Source: Candidatus Sivonenia alaskensis PMM_0068 (GTDB lineage Bacteria; Cyanobacteriota; Cyanobacteriia; Gloeobacterales; PMM-0068). Taken from it: a DNA stretch of 7,125 bases. Shown in pieces: positions 1 through 5,706 of the stretch; position 1 is the first letter of the stretch, and every line of letters begins with the position of its first letter. The notes under the pieces were generated by a model, which searched no databases, was not told the DNA's origin, and saw only the letters and a list, made by a program, of their open reading frames with translations. Location: NCBI GenBank assembly GCA_949127685.1, contig CASBPW010000330.1, forward strand, positions 1-7,125. The letters are read 5' to 3'. A program made the translations under genes and the position numbers.

Positions 1-2
1 CT

Positions 3-512
3 TCCGAATTAATTATGCCCTTAGCTGGCTTTACTGTTTATAAAGGCACTATGAGTTTTATCCCTGCTGTACTGGCGGGAATCATCGGCACTGTATTAGG
101 TGCACTTCCTTGGTATTATATCGGCAGATTTATCAGTGAAGAACGTCTAGAATATCTTGCAGATAAATACGGTAGATGGATTAGTGTCACCTCAAAAGAT
201 ATCAAAAAAGCGAATGATTGGTTTAACCGACATGGCACAAAGGCCGTATTTTTTGGTCGCCTAGTTCCTGGGGTCCGTACCTTAATTTCTCTTCCCGCAG
301 GAATTAATAATATGCCGATGATTCCGTTTATTTTATACAGTACCACCGGGACTACCATCTGGGTTCTTTTTCTGACGACTTTAGGCTATCAATTAGGAGA
401 AAATTACAAATTAGTCGAAGATTATATCGATCCCATTTCTAAAATTGTCGTTGTTAGTATCGTCATTTTGTTTGTGATTTGGATTGTCAGAAAAAAAACT
501 GCAACGTTATAA
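3..512 (+). CDS. DedA/SNARE-associated family membrane protein, 5' end outside window
   Basis: Integral inner-membrane protein of the DedA (SNARE_assoc, PF09335) family; members are thought to act in lipid (undecaprenyl-phosphate or phospholipid) flipping and membrane homeostasis. The open frame continues to the left edge: the codons before the first ATG (position 15) read S-E-L-I, giving SELIMPLAGF, the usual N-terminal DedA motif. The ATG at 15 is therefore internal and some 30-40 residues are missing. Visible features are a hydrophobic segment around FIPAVLAGIIGTVLGALPWYY, the family core FFGRLVPGVRTLISLPAG with its conserved Arg residues followed by NNMPMIPF, a hydrophobic segment near IWVLFLTTLGYQLG, and a C-terminal helix ending in a basic RKK tail. 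Hand-counted GC over 61-480 is about 40%, clearly below the neighbours, so transfer is possible. The family call is secure; the substrate is unknown. Confidence 0.88.
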   Translation, partial: SELIMPLAGFTVYKGTMSFIPAVLAGIIGTVLGALPWYYIGRFISEERLEYLADKYGRWISVTSKDIKKANDWFNRHGTKAVFFGRLVPGVRTLISLPAGINNMPMIPFILYSTTGTTIWVLFLTTLGYQLGENYKLVEDYIDPISKIVVVSIVILFVIWIVRKKTATL

Positions 513-534
513 ATCCTAATTGAGTATTCAGTGA

Positions 535-630
535 GTAAGATTGCTTCCTCTTGTCTGCACCTTTACGCCTATGGTCGCTGGCATAACCCAGATGGACTAC
601 CGCCGGTTCCTCACCTTTAGCTTTATTTGA
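535..630 (+). pseudogene. Remnant of a second DedA-family gene
   Basis: A reading frame bounded by in-frame TGA at 532-534 and TGA at 628-630 encodes about 31 residues with no plausible start. It reads VRLLPLVCTFTPMVAG followed by ITQMDYRRFLTFSFI. This lines up with the C-terminal core of DedA/YqjA-type proteins, which from family knowledge typically reads like R-F-x-P-x-V-R-T-F-A-P-x-V-A-G...M-x-Y-R-R-F-L-x-F-N-x-I-G. The conserved Arg of VRTFAP is Cys here, and the last membrane helix is missing. It is a different subtype from the intact DedA gene just upstream, so it is not simply that gene's tail. GC over 541-630 is 50% by hand count, like the host genes. Most likely a decayed resident gene; the alignment is from memory. 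Confidence 0.6.
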
Positions 631-632
631 TA

Positions 633-1349
633 TTAATAGCTTATTTCTAGGGTGACCGAAGCAGATACCTTCGAAGAACCACCAATCACAGGCGTGGGAG
701 GAGCCCCATCTGCTGCTTTGGCAAATTGGGCTTCGTATGGGCGGGGTTGCTCTACTCCCCCAGTTTGAGCCTGAATAGACCGAATTTCTTTAATCTTTAG
801 GCCTAAGGCTTCTAAAACATCTTGACCCTGTTTTTGGGCATCTTGAACTGCGTCTTTTAGGGCTTGGCTACGGGCTTTTTCCGCATCACTCCGCGCAATA
901 TCAAACTGAATACCCCCTACTTGATTGGCTCCCGCACGAACAGCCGCATCTAAGATTTCTCCTGATTGCGCCACCGGGACGCGGAAACTGACACTATTTT
1001 GGCCCGTAAATCCATCGAGTACTTGCGTATCTTTGACTGGACGGTAGCGAGGATACAGCTGTACGTTGGTTGTCTGCAAGTCCTTGGCAGAAGCCGCTTT
1101 GAGTACTTCTATCAAACGATTCACCTTATTGCGTAGCTCATCTTGTACTTTTTCCGCCGTAGATCCTTCAGCCTGCACACCCAAGTTCATAATCGCCTCA
1201 CTCACCGCAACTTTGACCTCACTACGACCCGTAACCGTCAACGTTCGTGCCGTTGTTTGCGCGAAAGAGGGTGAAGCCAAAGCCAGTCCAGAACAGAACA
1301 GCAATAGAGTAGCACTTTTCAAAATTCTGAAGCTTACGTATGGTTTCAT
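633..1349 (-). CDS. Exported SIMPL (DUF541) domain protein
   Basis: A 238-residue protein with an N-terminal signal peptide: basic start (MKPYVSFRILK), hydrophobic core (TLLLFCSGLALA) and a likely signal peptidase I site after SFA at residue 30. The one Cys in the core lies in LLFCSG, which is not a lipobox. The rest matches the SIMPL/DUF541 domain (PF04402, about residues 33-238): RTLTVTGRSEVKV near the start, an AEGSTAEKVQDELRNKV helix, the LQTTNVQLYPRY strand, the central NQVGGIQFDI and the closing VSASVTLEISY. Length is normal for the family. SIMPL proteins are periplasmic or surface proteins whose biochemical role is poorly defined; some are linked to oxidative stress or outer-membrane integrity. 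It lies 101 nt downstream of gltA on the same strand with no clear terminator between. An AAGGAAG ribosome binding site sits 10 nt before the ATG, inside a predicted hairpin. Confidence 0.88.
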   Translation of the reverse strand: MKPYVSFRILKSATLLLFCSGLALASPSFAQTTARTLTVTGRSEVKVAVSEAIMNLGVQAEGSTAEKVQDELRNKVNRLIEVLKAASAKDLQTTNVQLYPRYRPVKDTQVLDGFTGQNSVSFRVPVAQSGEILDAAVRAGANQVGGIQFDIARSDAEKARSQALKDAVQDAQKQGQDVLEALGLKIKEIRSIQAQTGGVEQPRPYEAQFAKAADGAPPTPVIGGSSKVSASVTLEISY

Positions 1350-1361
1350 CTCAATTCAGCT

Positions 1362-1402
1362 TCCTTACAGGGCGTTTCTCCAGCAGTTTTACCATGTAAG
1401 GA
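1362..1402 (-). promoter_or_regulatory. Inverted repeat covering the ribosome binding site of the SIMPL gene
   Basis: In the transcript, TCCTTACA (1402 to 1395) and TGTAAGGA (1369 to 1362) are perfectly complementary over 8 bp, with 25 nt between them. Beyond a single T/C mismatch the stem can continue with GG/CC and a G-U pair. The downstream arm contains the AAGGA of the ribosome binding site, which ends about 10 nt before the ATG. If the hairpin forms, it would hide the ribosome binding site, as in an RNA thermometer or a simple translational switch. Only the pairing is seen; regulation is inferred. Confidence 0.4.
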
Positions 1403-1450
1403 CATACAAAAAGTGCAAAGAGTACCGCTCCGTTCCCCGTCTGTAGGATT

Positions 1451-2614
1451 TTATTCTCGCTCATCCAAAGATACATAGGGCATTTCTCGTTGCCCGGTAT
1501 AGATCTGGGTTGGCCGGAAAATTCGGTTTTCTCCCAACTGCTCCCGCCAGTGAGCCAACCAGCCCGCTACCCGTGAAATCGCAAATACGGGAGCAAACAG
1601 GTCTTCCACAATGCCCATTTTGTCGTAGACAATCCCACTGTAGAAGTCGACATTGGGATAAACCTCTTTGTGCCCCAACAGTTCTTGTGCGTGTTCTTCT
1701 ATGGCCAAAGCCACATCGTACAAATCGCTGTGCCCATACTTTTCAAAAAGCTGCATGGCTAAAGTCTGAAGAACCGTAGCTCTTGGATCTTTGATTTTGT
1801 AGACTCGATGGCCTAAACCCATGATTTTCTCTTTTTTCATCAGACGCTTTTCCAGGAAGCTGCGCGCTTTTTCGGGAGAACCAATTTTGCGCAACATCGC
1901 TACTACTTCTTCATTCGCGCCGCCGTGCAAAGGCCCTGATAGGGTGCCAATGGCTGCTGTAATAACGGTATAGGGGTCGGCCAAGGTAGAAGCCGTTACC
2001 AAAGAGCAGAAGGTAGAAGCATTGACGGTATGTTCTGCATGGAGAATTAGACAGACATCAAAGACACGGGCTGCTTCGGGCGAAGGTTCCTTTCCGGTCA
2101 GCATATAGAGAAAATTAGCGCTGTGGTCCAGATCATCCCTGGGCAGAATCGGATCGTCTCCGTGGCGCATCCGATGGAACATGGCCACCATCGTAGGCAG
2201 TTTTGCCAATAGACGTACTGTTGCCTCCCGGATATAAGATTCATCCGTTACTTTCTGGGTGCCCAGCGGATAAAACATGCCCAAGGCGGCCACACAGGAC
2301 TGGAGTGCATCCATAGGATGCCCTGATTCGGGAAAGGATTTGATCATGTCCCGAATGCGAAATTTGACCTGGCGGTGGCTTTGTACTTCTTCGGTAAACG
2401 TTTTCAGCTCTGTGTGCGTGGGCAGGTGACCAAAGACTAAAAGGTAGGTGGTTTCCAAGAAACTACTATGCTCGGCCAGTTGCTCAATGGAAATTCCTCG
2501 ATACTCCAAAAGCCCTGTTTGCCCATCTACATAACTGATATTGGAACGGGTCGCCGGGACGCCTGCTAAACCAGGGACATACTCACCAACCATCTTTTCT
2601 GTAACAGTTGCCAT
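1451..2614 (-). CDS. gltA: Citrate synthase
   Basis: Condenses oxaloacetate and acetyl-CoA to citrate, the entry step of the TCA cycle, in the cytoplasm. The 387-residue length fits the short, type I-like (dimeric) citrate/2-methylcitrate synthase group common in cyanobacteria and Gram-positives. The catalytic set is complete: His230 in GPLHGGANEE, His269 in GLGHRVYK and Asp323 in PNVDFYSG, equivalent to His274, His320 and Asp375 of the animal enzyme. The N-terminal YVDGQTGLLEYRGISIEQLA and the LHAEHTVNAS helix are also family hallmarks. The ATG at 2612-2614 has no Shine-Dalgarno sequence before it. The gene is divergent from hisC and upstream of the SIMPL gene. A 2-methylcitrate synthase cannot be fully excluded by motif, but no prp genes are nearby and citrate synthase is the better call. 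Confidence 0.96.
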   Translation of the reverse strand: MATVTEKMVGEYVPGLAGVPATRSNISYVDGQTGLLEYRGISIEQLAEHSSFLETTYLLVFGHLPTHTELKTFTEEVQSHRQVKFRIRDMIKSFPESGHPMDALQSCVAALGMFYPLGTQKVTDESYIREATVRLLAKLPTMVAMFHRMRHGDDPILPRDDLDHSANFLYMLTGKEPSPEAARVFDVCLILHAEHTVNASTFCSLVTASTLADPYTVITAAIGTLSGPLHGGANEEVVAMLRKIGSPEKARSFLEKRLMKKEKIMGLGHRVYKIKDPRATVLQTLAMQLFEKYGHSDLYDVALAIEEHAQELLGHKEVYPNVDFYSGIVYDKMGIVEDLFAPVFAISRVAGWLAHWREQLGENRIFRPTQIYTGQREMPYVSLDERE

Positions 2615-2627
2615 GTTTTGTATCTAT

Positions 2628-2643
2628 CTAATGACCTAATGAC
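2628..2643. repeat. Tandem octamer in the gltA leader
   Basis: CTAATGAC occurs twice head to tail (2628-2635 and 2636-2643), read as GTCATTAG twice in the gltA direction, 14-29 nt before the gltA ATG. It occupies the place where a ribosome binding site would be expected. It could be a regulator half-site pair or a simple slippage duplication; nothing else supports a function. Confidence 0.4.
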
Positions 2644-2654
2644 TCATCTTAACT

Positions 2655-2666
2655 GGGAAGTTTCCC
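2655..2666. promoter_or_regulatory. Short palindrome between gltA and hisC
   Basis: GGGAA and TTCCC flank a 2-nt centre (GGGAAGTTTCCC), a near-perfect 12-bp dyad. It lies 41 bp from the gltA start and just ahead of the candidate hisC promoter, so it could be an operator acting on either gene. A dyad this short can arise by chance; no regulator is identified. Confidence 0.25.
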
Positions 2667-2671
2667 GATGA

Positions 2672-2699
2672 TTGGCCTCCTATGGTACAGAATCATAAT
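2672..2699 (+). promoter_or_regulatory. Candidate sigma-70 promoter for hisC
   Basis: TTGGCC (2672-2677, 4 of 6 to TTGACA) and CATAAT (2694-2699, 5 of 6 to TATAAT) are separated by 16 nt. A start point near 2706 would give a leader of about 44 nt. No comparably good promoter for gltA was found on the other strand. Confidence 0.4.
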
Positions 2700-2749
2700 T
2701 CCAGAGCTTCGGTGCGTTAAGCTTTAGGCGGTACCCTCTGCCTATTTTC

Positions 2750-3808
2750 ATGCTTGACGCCCTTCGTCCCAGTCTTGAACGGCTGGTACCCTATGAAACC
2801 CATGATCCTATGGGTGCTGACAAACTAGATGCTAACGAATTTCCCTACGACCTGCCCGCTTGGTTTAAGGAAAAGTTAGACATCCTCAGCCAGCAGGAAA
2901 TTCAAGCTAACCGCTACCCAGATGCAGGTTATCTCAAGCTCAAGCAATCTATAGCGACCTATGCTCAGGTAGAAGCGAACCAAGTTTCCATCGGAAATGG
3001 CTCCGATGAGCTGATCCGCTCCTTAATTATCGCCACCTGTTTAGAAAACCGGGGGGCTGTTCTGGTCGCAGACCCTACGTTTTCCGTTTATCGCTTAGTG
3101 GCCCAGACGTTGGGCGTCTCTTGCTTTGATATTGGCCGGGATGATGATTTTCATCTGCGCTTAGACTGTTTGGATCCTTTGCTGCAAGCGTATCCGATTC
3201 GCGTGGTCTTTCTCCCCACGCCGAACTCTCCGACCGGGACAGCACTGACCGCTCAAGAGTTAGAAAAACTGCTCCGGATTGGACCTGAAACCCTGGTGGT
3301 TTTGGACGAAGCTTATTTTGAGTTCGGGGATATGAATCTGGTTTCCCGACTAGCTAACCATCCCAATCTGGTGGTGATGCGGACGTTTTCAAAGGCTTTT
3401 CGCCTGGCTGCCTATCGCGTCGGTTACCTTCTGGCCGATCCTCTGCTTATCCAGGCTCTGGAGAAAGTCCGTTTGCCGTACAATCTACCGGCCATCAGTG
3501 AACTCGCTGCTTTAGTGGCGCTCGATAACCGAACCGAACTTTTAGCAGCCTTGGAAGAAATCAAAGCAGAACGCACCCGGATTTTCCAGCATCTCCGACA
3601 GTTGTCTGGAGTAAACGTCTGGCCTTCCGCCGCCAATTTTCATTATTTTCGCTGTCTAGATCACGATGCCCAGCGAATTTATGAAGATTTGCGGAAGCAA
3701 GGTACGCTGATCCGAGCAACGGGCGGTGGTTTGCGCGCTACGGTGGGAACCCCGGCCGAGAATGACCGTTTTCTTTCTCGCCTTCAACAAGCCCTACACC
3801 TGCCGTAA
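2750..3808 (+). CDS. hisC: Histidinol-phosphate aminotransferase
   Basis: A PLP enzyme (fold type I aminotransferase, class I/II) that converts imidazole-acetol phosphate plus glutamate to L-histidinol phosphate in histidine synthesis. The 352-residue protein shows the motifs in order: LDANEFPY (27-33), substrate-contacting NRYPD (54-58), PLP-phosphate-binding NGSDEL (83-88), PTPNSPTG with Asn159, VLDEAYFEF with Asp186 and Tyr189, and RTFSKAFRLA with the Schiff-base Lys215. RVGY follows at 223-226, and the C-terminal GLRATVGTPAEN carries the substrate-carboxylate Arg329. Length is typical and all key residues are present. The ATG at 2750 fits the family N-terminus (short helix, then LVPYE); no Shine-Dalgarno sequence precedes it. 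No other his gene is in the window, as expected for scattered cyanobacterial his genes. A related aromatic-acid specificity is possible, but the motif set favours HisC. Confidence 0.94.
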   Translation: MLDALRPSLERLVPYETHDPMGADKLDANEFPYDLPAWFKEKLDILSQQEIQANRYPDAGYLKLKQSIATYAQVEANQVSIGNGSDELIRSLIIATCLENRGAVLVADPTFSVYRLVAQTLGVSCFDIGRDDDFHLRLDCLDPLLQAYPIRVVFLPTPNSPTGTALTAQELEKLLRIGPETLVVLDEAYFEFGDMNLVSRLANHPNLVVMRTFSKAFRLAAYRVGYLLADPLLIQALEKVRLPYNLPAISELAALVALDNRTELLAALEEIKAERTRIFQHLRQLSGVNVWPSAANFHYFRCLDHDAQRIYEDLRKQGTLIRATGGGLRATVGTPAENDRFLSRLQQALHLP

Positions 3809-3820
3809 GATAAAGAACGT

Positions 3821-3893
3821 GCGCCCGTAGCTCAGCGGATAGAGCAACCGCCTTCTAAGCGGTAGGCCGTTGGTTCGAATCCAACCGGGCGTA
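3821..3893 (+). tRNA. tRNA-Arg(UCU)
   Basis: A complete 73-nt cloverleaf. The acceptor stem GCGCCCG (3821-3827) pairs with CGGGCGT (3886-3892, closing G-U pair), and the discriminator is A3893. The D stem is GCTC/GAGC (3830-3833, 3842-3845). The anticodon stem ACCGC/GCGGT encloses the loop CTTCTAA with anticodon TCT (3854-3856), reading AGA and AGG. A 5-nt variable region is followed by T stem GTTGG/CCAAC with loop TTCGAAT. CCA is not encoded and must be added. The gene starts 12 nt after the hisC stop codon on the same strand, so it may be transcribed from the hisC promoter or from one inside hisC. Confidence 0.97.
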
Positions 3894-3895
3894 GA

Positions 3896-3907
3896 TTTGT
3901 GCACAAA
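3896..3907. repeat. Perfect 12-bp palindrome behind the tRNA
   Basis: TTTGTGCACAAA is perfectly self-complementary and begins 3 nt after the tRNA. It runs into an A tract (3905-3911). Having no loop and no T run after it, it is a poor intrinsic terminator. It could be a protein-binding dyad or a leftover insertion boundary; function is unknown. Confidence 0.4.
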
Positions 3908-3912
3908 AAAAT

Positions 3913-3932
3913 TTCAGCCATTCAGCCATTCA
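3913..3932. repeat. 2.5 copies of an 8-bp tandem repeat
   Basis: TTCAGCCA is repeated at 3913-3920 and 3921-3928, followed by a half copy TTCA. It sits between the palindrome behind the tRNA and the transposase scar. It looks like slippage or insertion-related debris rather than a functional site. Confidence 0.5.
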
Positions 3933-3933
3933 A

Positions 3934-4099
3934 ATTGGTATAACCCCAGAAGAGATTGCTTCCATCACAGGATATTCCTTCATCCTGGAGGCTCTATCTG
4001 CCTTCAGCCCTACTGGGTCTAGGTCATCGGCGCAAGGATGGCCAAATTTGTCTTACCAGTGTTACCTAAAAACGGCCCCTTCTGAACCATGCTCGAGAA
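3934..4099 (+). pseudogene. Frameshifted scar of an IS630-type transposase (helix-turn-helix part)
   Basis: Two pieces in different forward frames together resemble the N-terminal helix-turn-helix of IS630-family transposases common in cyanobacteria. The first frame (from 3934) reads IGITPEEIASITGYS; the next frame (from 4016) reads GLGHRRKDGQ and, after a TAA at 4067, KRPLLN. From family knowledge, intact proteins run TPEEVAxxTGYS...YNxxGPxGLGDRRxxN...PLL in one frame, with roughly 18 residues between the first two blocks; here only about 40 nt separate them. This indicates small deletions and frameshifts. No catalytic DDE part and no clear terminal repeats are left. The match is from memory and short, so confidence is moderate. 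Confidence 0.45.
4068..4090 (-). terminator. Possible intrinsic terminator after the small membrane-protein gene
   Basis: In the minus-strand transcript, GGTTC (4088 to 4084) can pair with GGGCC (4078 to 4074) around a 5-nt loop. Two of these are G-U pairs, and two more pairs can form outside. A run of five U (4072 to 4068) follows. It begins about 14 nt after the stop codon of the small gene. The stem is weak, so this is tentative. A separate 5-bp hairpin (GCTCG/CGAGC, 4091-4104) touches the stop codon. Confidence 0.35.
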
Positions 4100-4103
4100 C
4101 GAG

Positions 4104-4271
4104 CTAACTGACAATGCTTTTGAGCAAAAAGCCCACCACAAGACCAATGCCAGCCGCTGCCAACTTTCCGGTAGTGATCAGGTCATTCCAAAAGGCTTGG
4201 ATTTGTGCAATGACATCTTGATTTTTAGGGACCACAGCCAAAAAAGTATCTACTAAATGCCAGCTCAACAT
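4104..4271 (-). CDS. Small membrane protein (55 aa), unknown function, downstream of the phosphatase
   Basis: I do not recognise this protein. An ATG at 4269-4271 opens a 55-codon frame ending in TAG at 4104-4106. It begins MLSWHLVDTFLAVV, continues through a polar stretch (PKNQDVIAQIQAFWNDLITTGK) that could form an amphipathic helix, and ends with one clear membrane segment (LAAAGIGLVVGFLLKSIVS), so it is probably single-pass. The start is well supported: GAGAGGA, the best ribosome binding site in the window, lies 4-5 nt upstream, and an in-frame TGA four codons before the ATG blocks extension. The gene starts only 17 nt after the stop of the GAF/PP2C phosphatase on the same strand, so the two are very probably co-transcribed. 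By position it might anchor or modulate the phosphatase; that is inference. It is easily missed because of its length. Confidence 0.62.
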   Translation of the reverse strand: MLSWHLVDTFLAVVPKNQDVIAQIQAFWNDLITTGKLAAAGIGLVVGFLLKSIVS

Positions 4272-4288
4272 GAATTCCTCTCAGCAAT

Positions 4289-5620
4289 CTAATGGGCTTG
4301 TAGAATAATCAGAGTCATGTCGTCATTGATGCCTTGTCCCTTGGGAGCAAAAGCCAGCACCTCACTAAAGATATGGTCCAAGATGATTTGGGGGTCTCGA
4401 TGGTGGGTCACAGCCCAGCGGGTTGCTTCCCTGAGCCGGTCTTCTCCAAATCGGTCATCTTGACCATTAGAGAGTTCCGTTAGCCCATCGGTATAGTAGA
4501 CCACCACATCACCTGAGTGCAGAGTGATGCAGGACTGCTCATATTCACTGTGGGGATTTAAGCCAATCAACATGCCCGGAGTATCTAAAGTAGAGAGTTC
4601 CCCTTTTTTGGCATTCCAATACAAAGGAGGATTATGGGCAGCATTGGCATAGCAAAGCGTTCGGGTTTCAGGATTCAGTTCTGAATAGAACAAAGTGACA
4701 AAACGACTGGAATTCTCCAGGTCAACATACATAGCTCGGTTTAAATGCTGAAGGATACGGGATGGGCACTCCTGACGCAATACCTCTGCCCGGAGCATGC
4801 CACGGGTCATGGTCATCAGCAGACCGGCCGGCACCCCCTTCCCCATGACATCCCCAATCACAACCGCCCAGCGGTCTGTCCCCCATATTGGGATGAAATC
4901 ATAGTAATCACCACCCACCCGATTCGCATTTTGAAAACGGGCCGCCAGCGAAAAATCAGAAAAAACAGGGCTACTCCGGGGTAGAAGCTGAGCTTGGATT
5001 TCGGAACCTATCTCTAACTCTCGGTCCAGACGTTCTCTGCGTTTGAGTTTGATCGTCAGTTCATCATTTTCAATAGCCACAGCGGTTTGATCCGCTACCA
5101 AGTGAAGGAGCTTAAAGCGTCCCTCCGTCCAGATATAACTTTTCTCGACCTCTGAGAGAATTCTGCCCGGACGGCTAAATACAAACAGACGTCCCCGTAT
5201 TTGATTTTTGACGAGGATAGCGGCTCCATGCACTTGCATAGGCGCAGTACTGCCGATACGAGCACTTAAGCATTCGGTGAGCTGTTCGTCTATCCCTTCA
5301 TCTTCCAGATTGGAGGGTAAAGCATTTATGCAGCCTTGGATATGTTCCAGAAAAACAGGATCAGGACAGTACACTTGATGGACCCGACCCTTGGGATCGT
5401 CATCTTTAAGCAGCACAATCGCCCCAGCTTCTCCGTCCGTCACCCGACACGCCATCAAAGGAACAAGTTCTAAAAGTTGCTTGACATTATTGAGACTGCG
5501 CAAGGCAAAACTCAAAGAACTCAATAGGTCTTGAGTTCTGCGTTTTTCCCGATCCAATTGCGCCACCAAGTCCTCAAGGGTCAAGGTGGGATCGTTATAC
5601 TGCGGCATGGGGGAAGTCAT
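4289..5620 (-). CDS. GAF domain plus PP2C (SpoIIE/RsbU-type) serine/threonine phosphatase
   Basis: Cytoplasmic metal-dependent protein phosphatase of the SpoIIE/RsbU class; such enzymes usually dephosphorylate anti-sigma-factor antagonists (STAS proteins) or similar regulators. With the ATG at 5618-5620 it has 443 residues: a short N-terminal helix (LEDLVAQLDREKRRTQDLLSSL), a GAF-like sensor domain (about 40-185), a charged helical linker (NDELTIKLKRRERLDRELEIGSEIQ), then the catalytic domain. All metal-binding motifs are intact: GGDYYDF (236-242), GDVMGKGVPAG (256-266), YTDGLTE (376-382) and NDDMTLI (432-438), so it should be active. I chose this ATG because AAAGG lies 8 nt upstream; the frame continues to a GTG at 5651-5653 (11 more residues) with no ribosome binding site. 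It lies between the penicillin-binding protein gene and the small membrane-protein gene. No partner STAS or kinase gene is in view, so the target is unknown. Confidence 0.92.
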   Translation of the reverse strand: MTSPMPQYNDPTLTLEDLVAQLDREKRRTQDLLSSLSFALRSLNNVKQLLELVPLMACRVTDGEAGAIVLLKDDDPKGRVHQVYCPDPVFLEHIQGCINALPSNLEDEGIDEQLTECLSARIGSTAPMQVHGAAILVKNQIRGRLFVFSRPGRILSEVEKSYIWTEGRFKLLHLVADQTAVAIENDELTIKLKRRERLDRELEIGSEIQAQLLPRSSPVFSDFSLAARFQNANRVGGDYYDFIPIWGTDRWAVVIGDVMGKGVPAGLLMTMTRGMLRAEVLRQECPSRILQHLNRAMYVDLENSSRFVTLFYSELNPETRTLCYANAAHNPPLYWNAKKGELSTLDTPGMLIGLNPHSEYEQSCITLHSGDVVVYYTDGLTELSNGQDDRFGEDRLREATRWAVTHHRDPQIILDHIFSEVLAFAPKGQGINDDMTLIILQAH

Positions 5621-5667
5621 CAGGACTACCTTTAGCGGGACAAAAATGCCCACTGGGTGTTACTCAG

Positions 5668-5680
5668 GGTATCCTATACC
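5668..5680. promoter_or_regulatory. Dyad in the leader of the phosphatase gene
   Basis: GGTAT (5668-5672) and ATACC (5676-5680) form a perfect 5-bp dyad around CCT. It lies 48 nt before the preferred phosphatase start. In the minus direction it reads GGTATAGGATACC and contains TATAGG, a 4 of 6 match to a -10 box, but no good -35 box is at the right distance. It may be an operator over a weak promoter, or chance. Confidence 0.25.
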
Positions 5681-5706
5681 GTTCAAAAAGTAACGCCACA
5701 CCGACT

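Noticed and set aside
1066..1446. 126-codon open frame on the plus strand
   Set aside because: It lies opposite the start of the SIMPL gene and its leader, has no family motif, and the minus-strand gene has a signal peptide and full domain.
1403..1450. Promoter for the SIMPL gene (TTGCAC followed by TAAAAC)
   Set aside because: The spacing between the two boxes is 21 nt, too long for a sigma-70 promoter, and no better pair was found.
1510..1779. 89-codon open frame on the plus strand
   Set aside because: It is antisense to the conserved C-terminal part of citrate synthase and has a Pro/Arg-rich composition typical of shadow frames.
3894..4103. CRISPR array or larger mobile element
   Set aside because: Only 2.5 copies of an 8-bp repeat are present, with no spacers; no integrase, DDE catalytic part or terminal inverted repeats can be seen.
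4116..4132. GCTTTT/AAAAGC inverted repeat
   Set aside because: It lies inside the coding sequence for the membrane helix of the small protein and has no T run outside the stem, so it is not a terminator.
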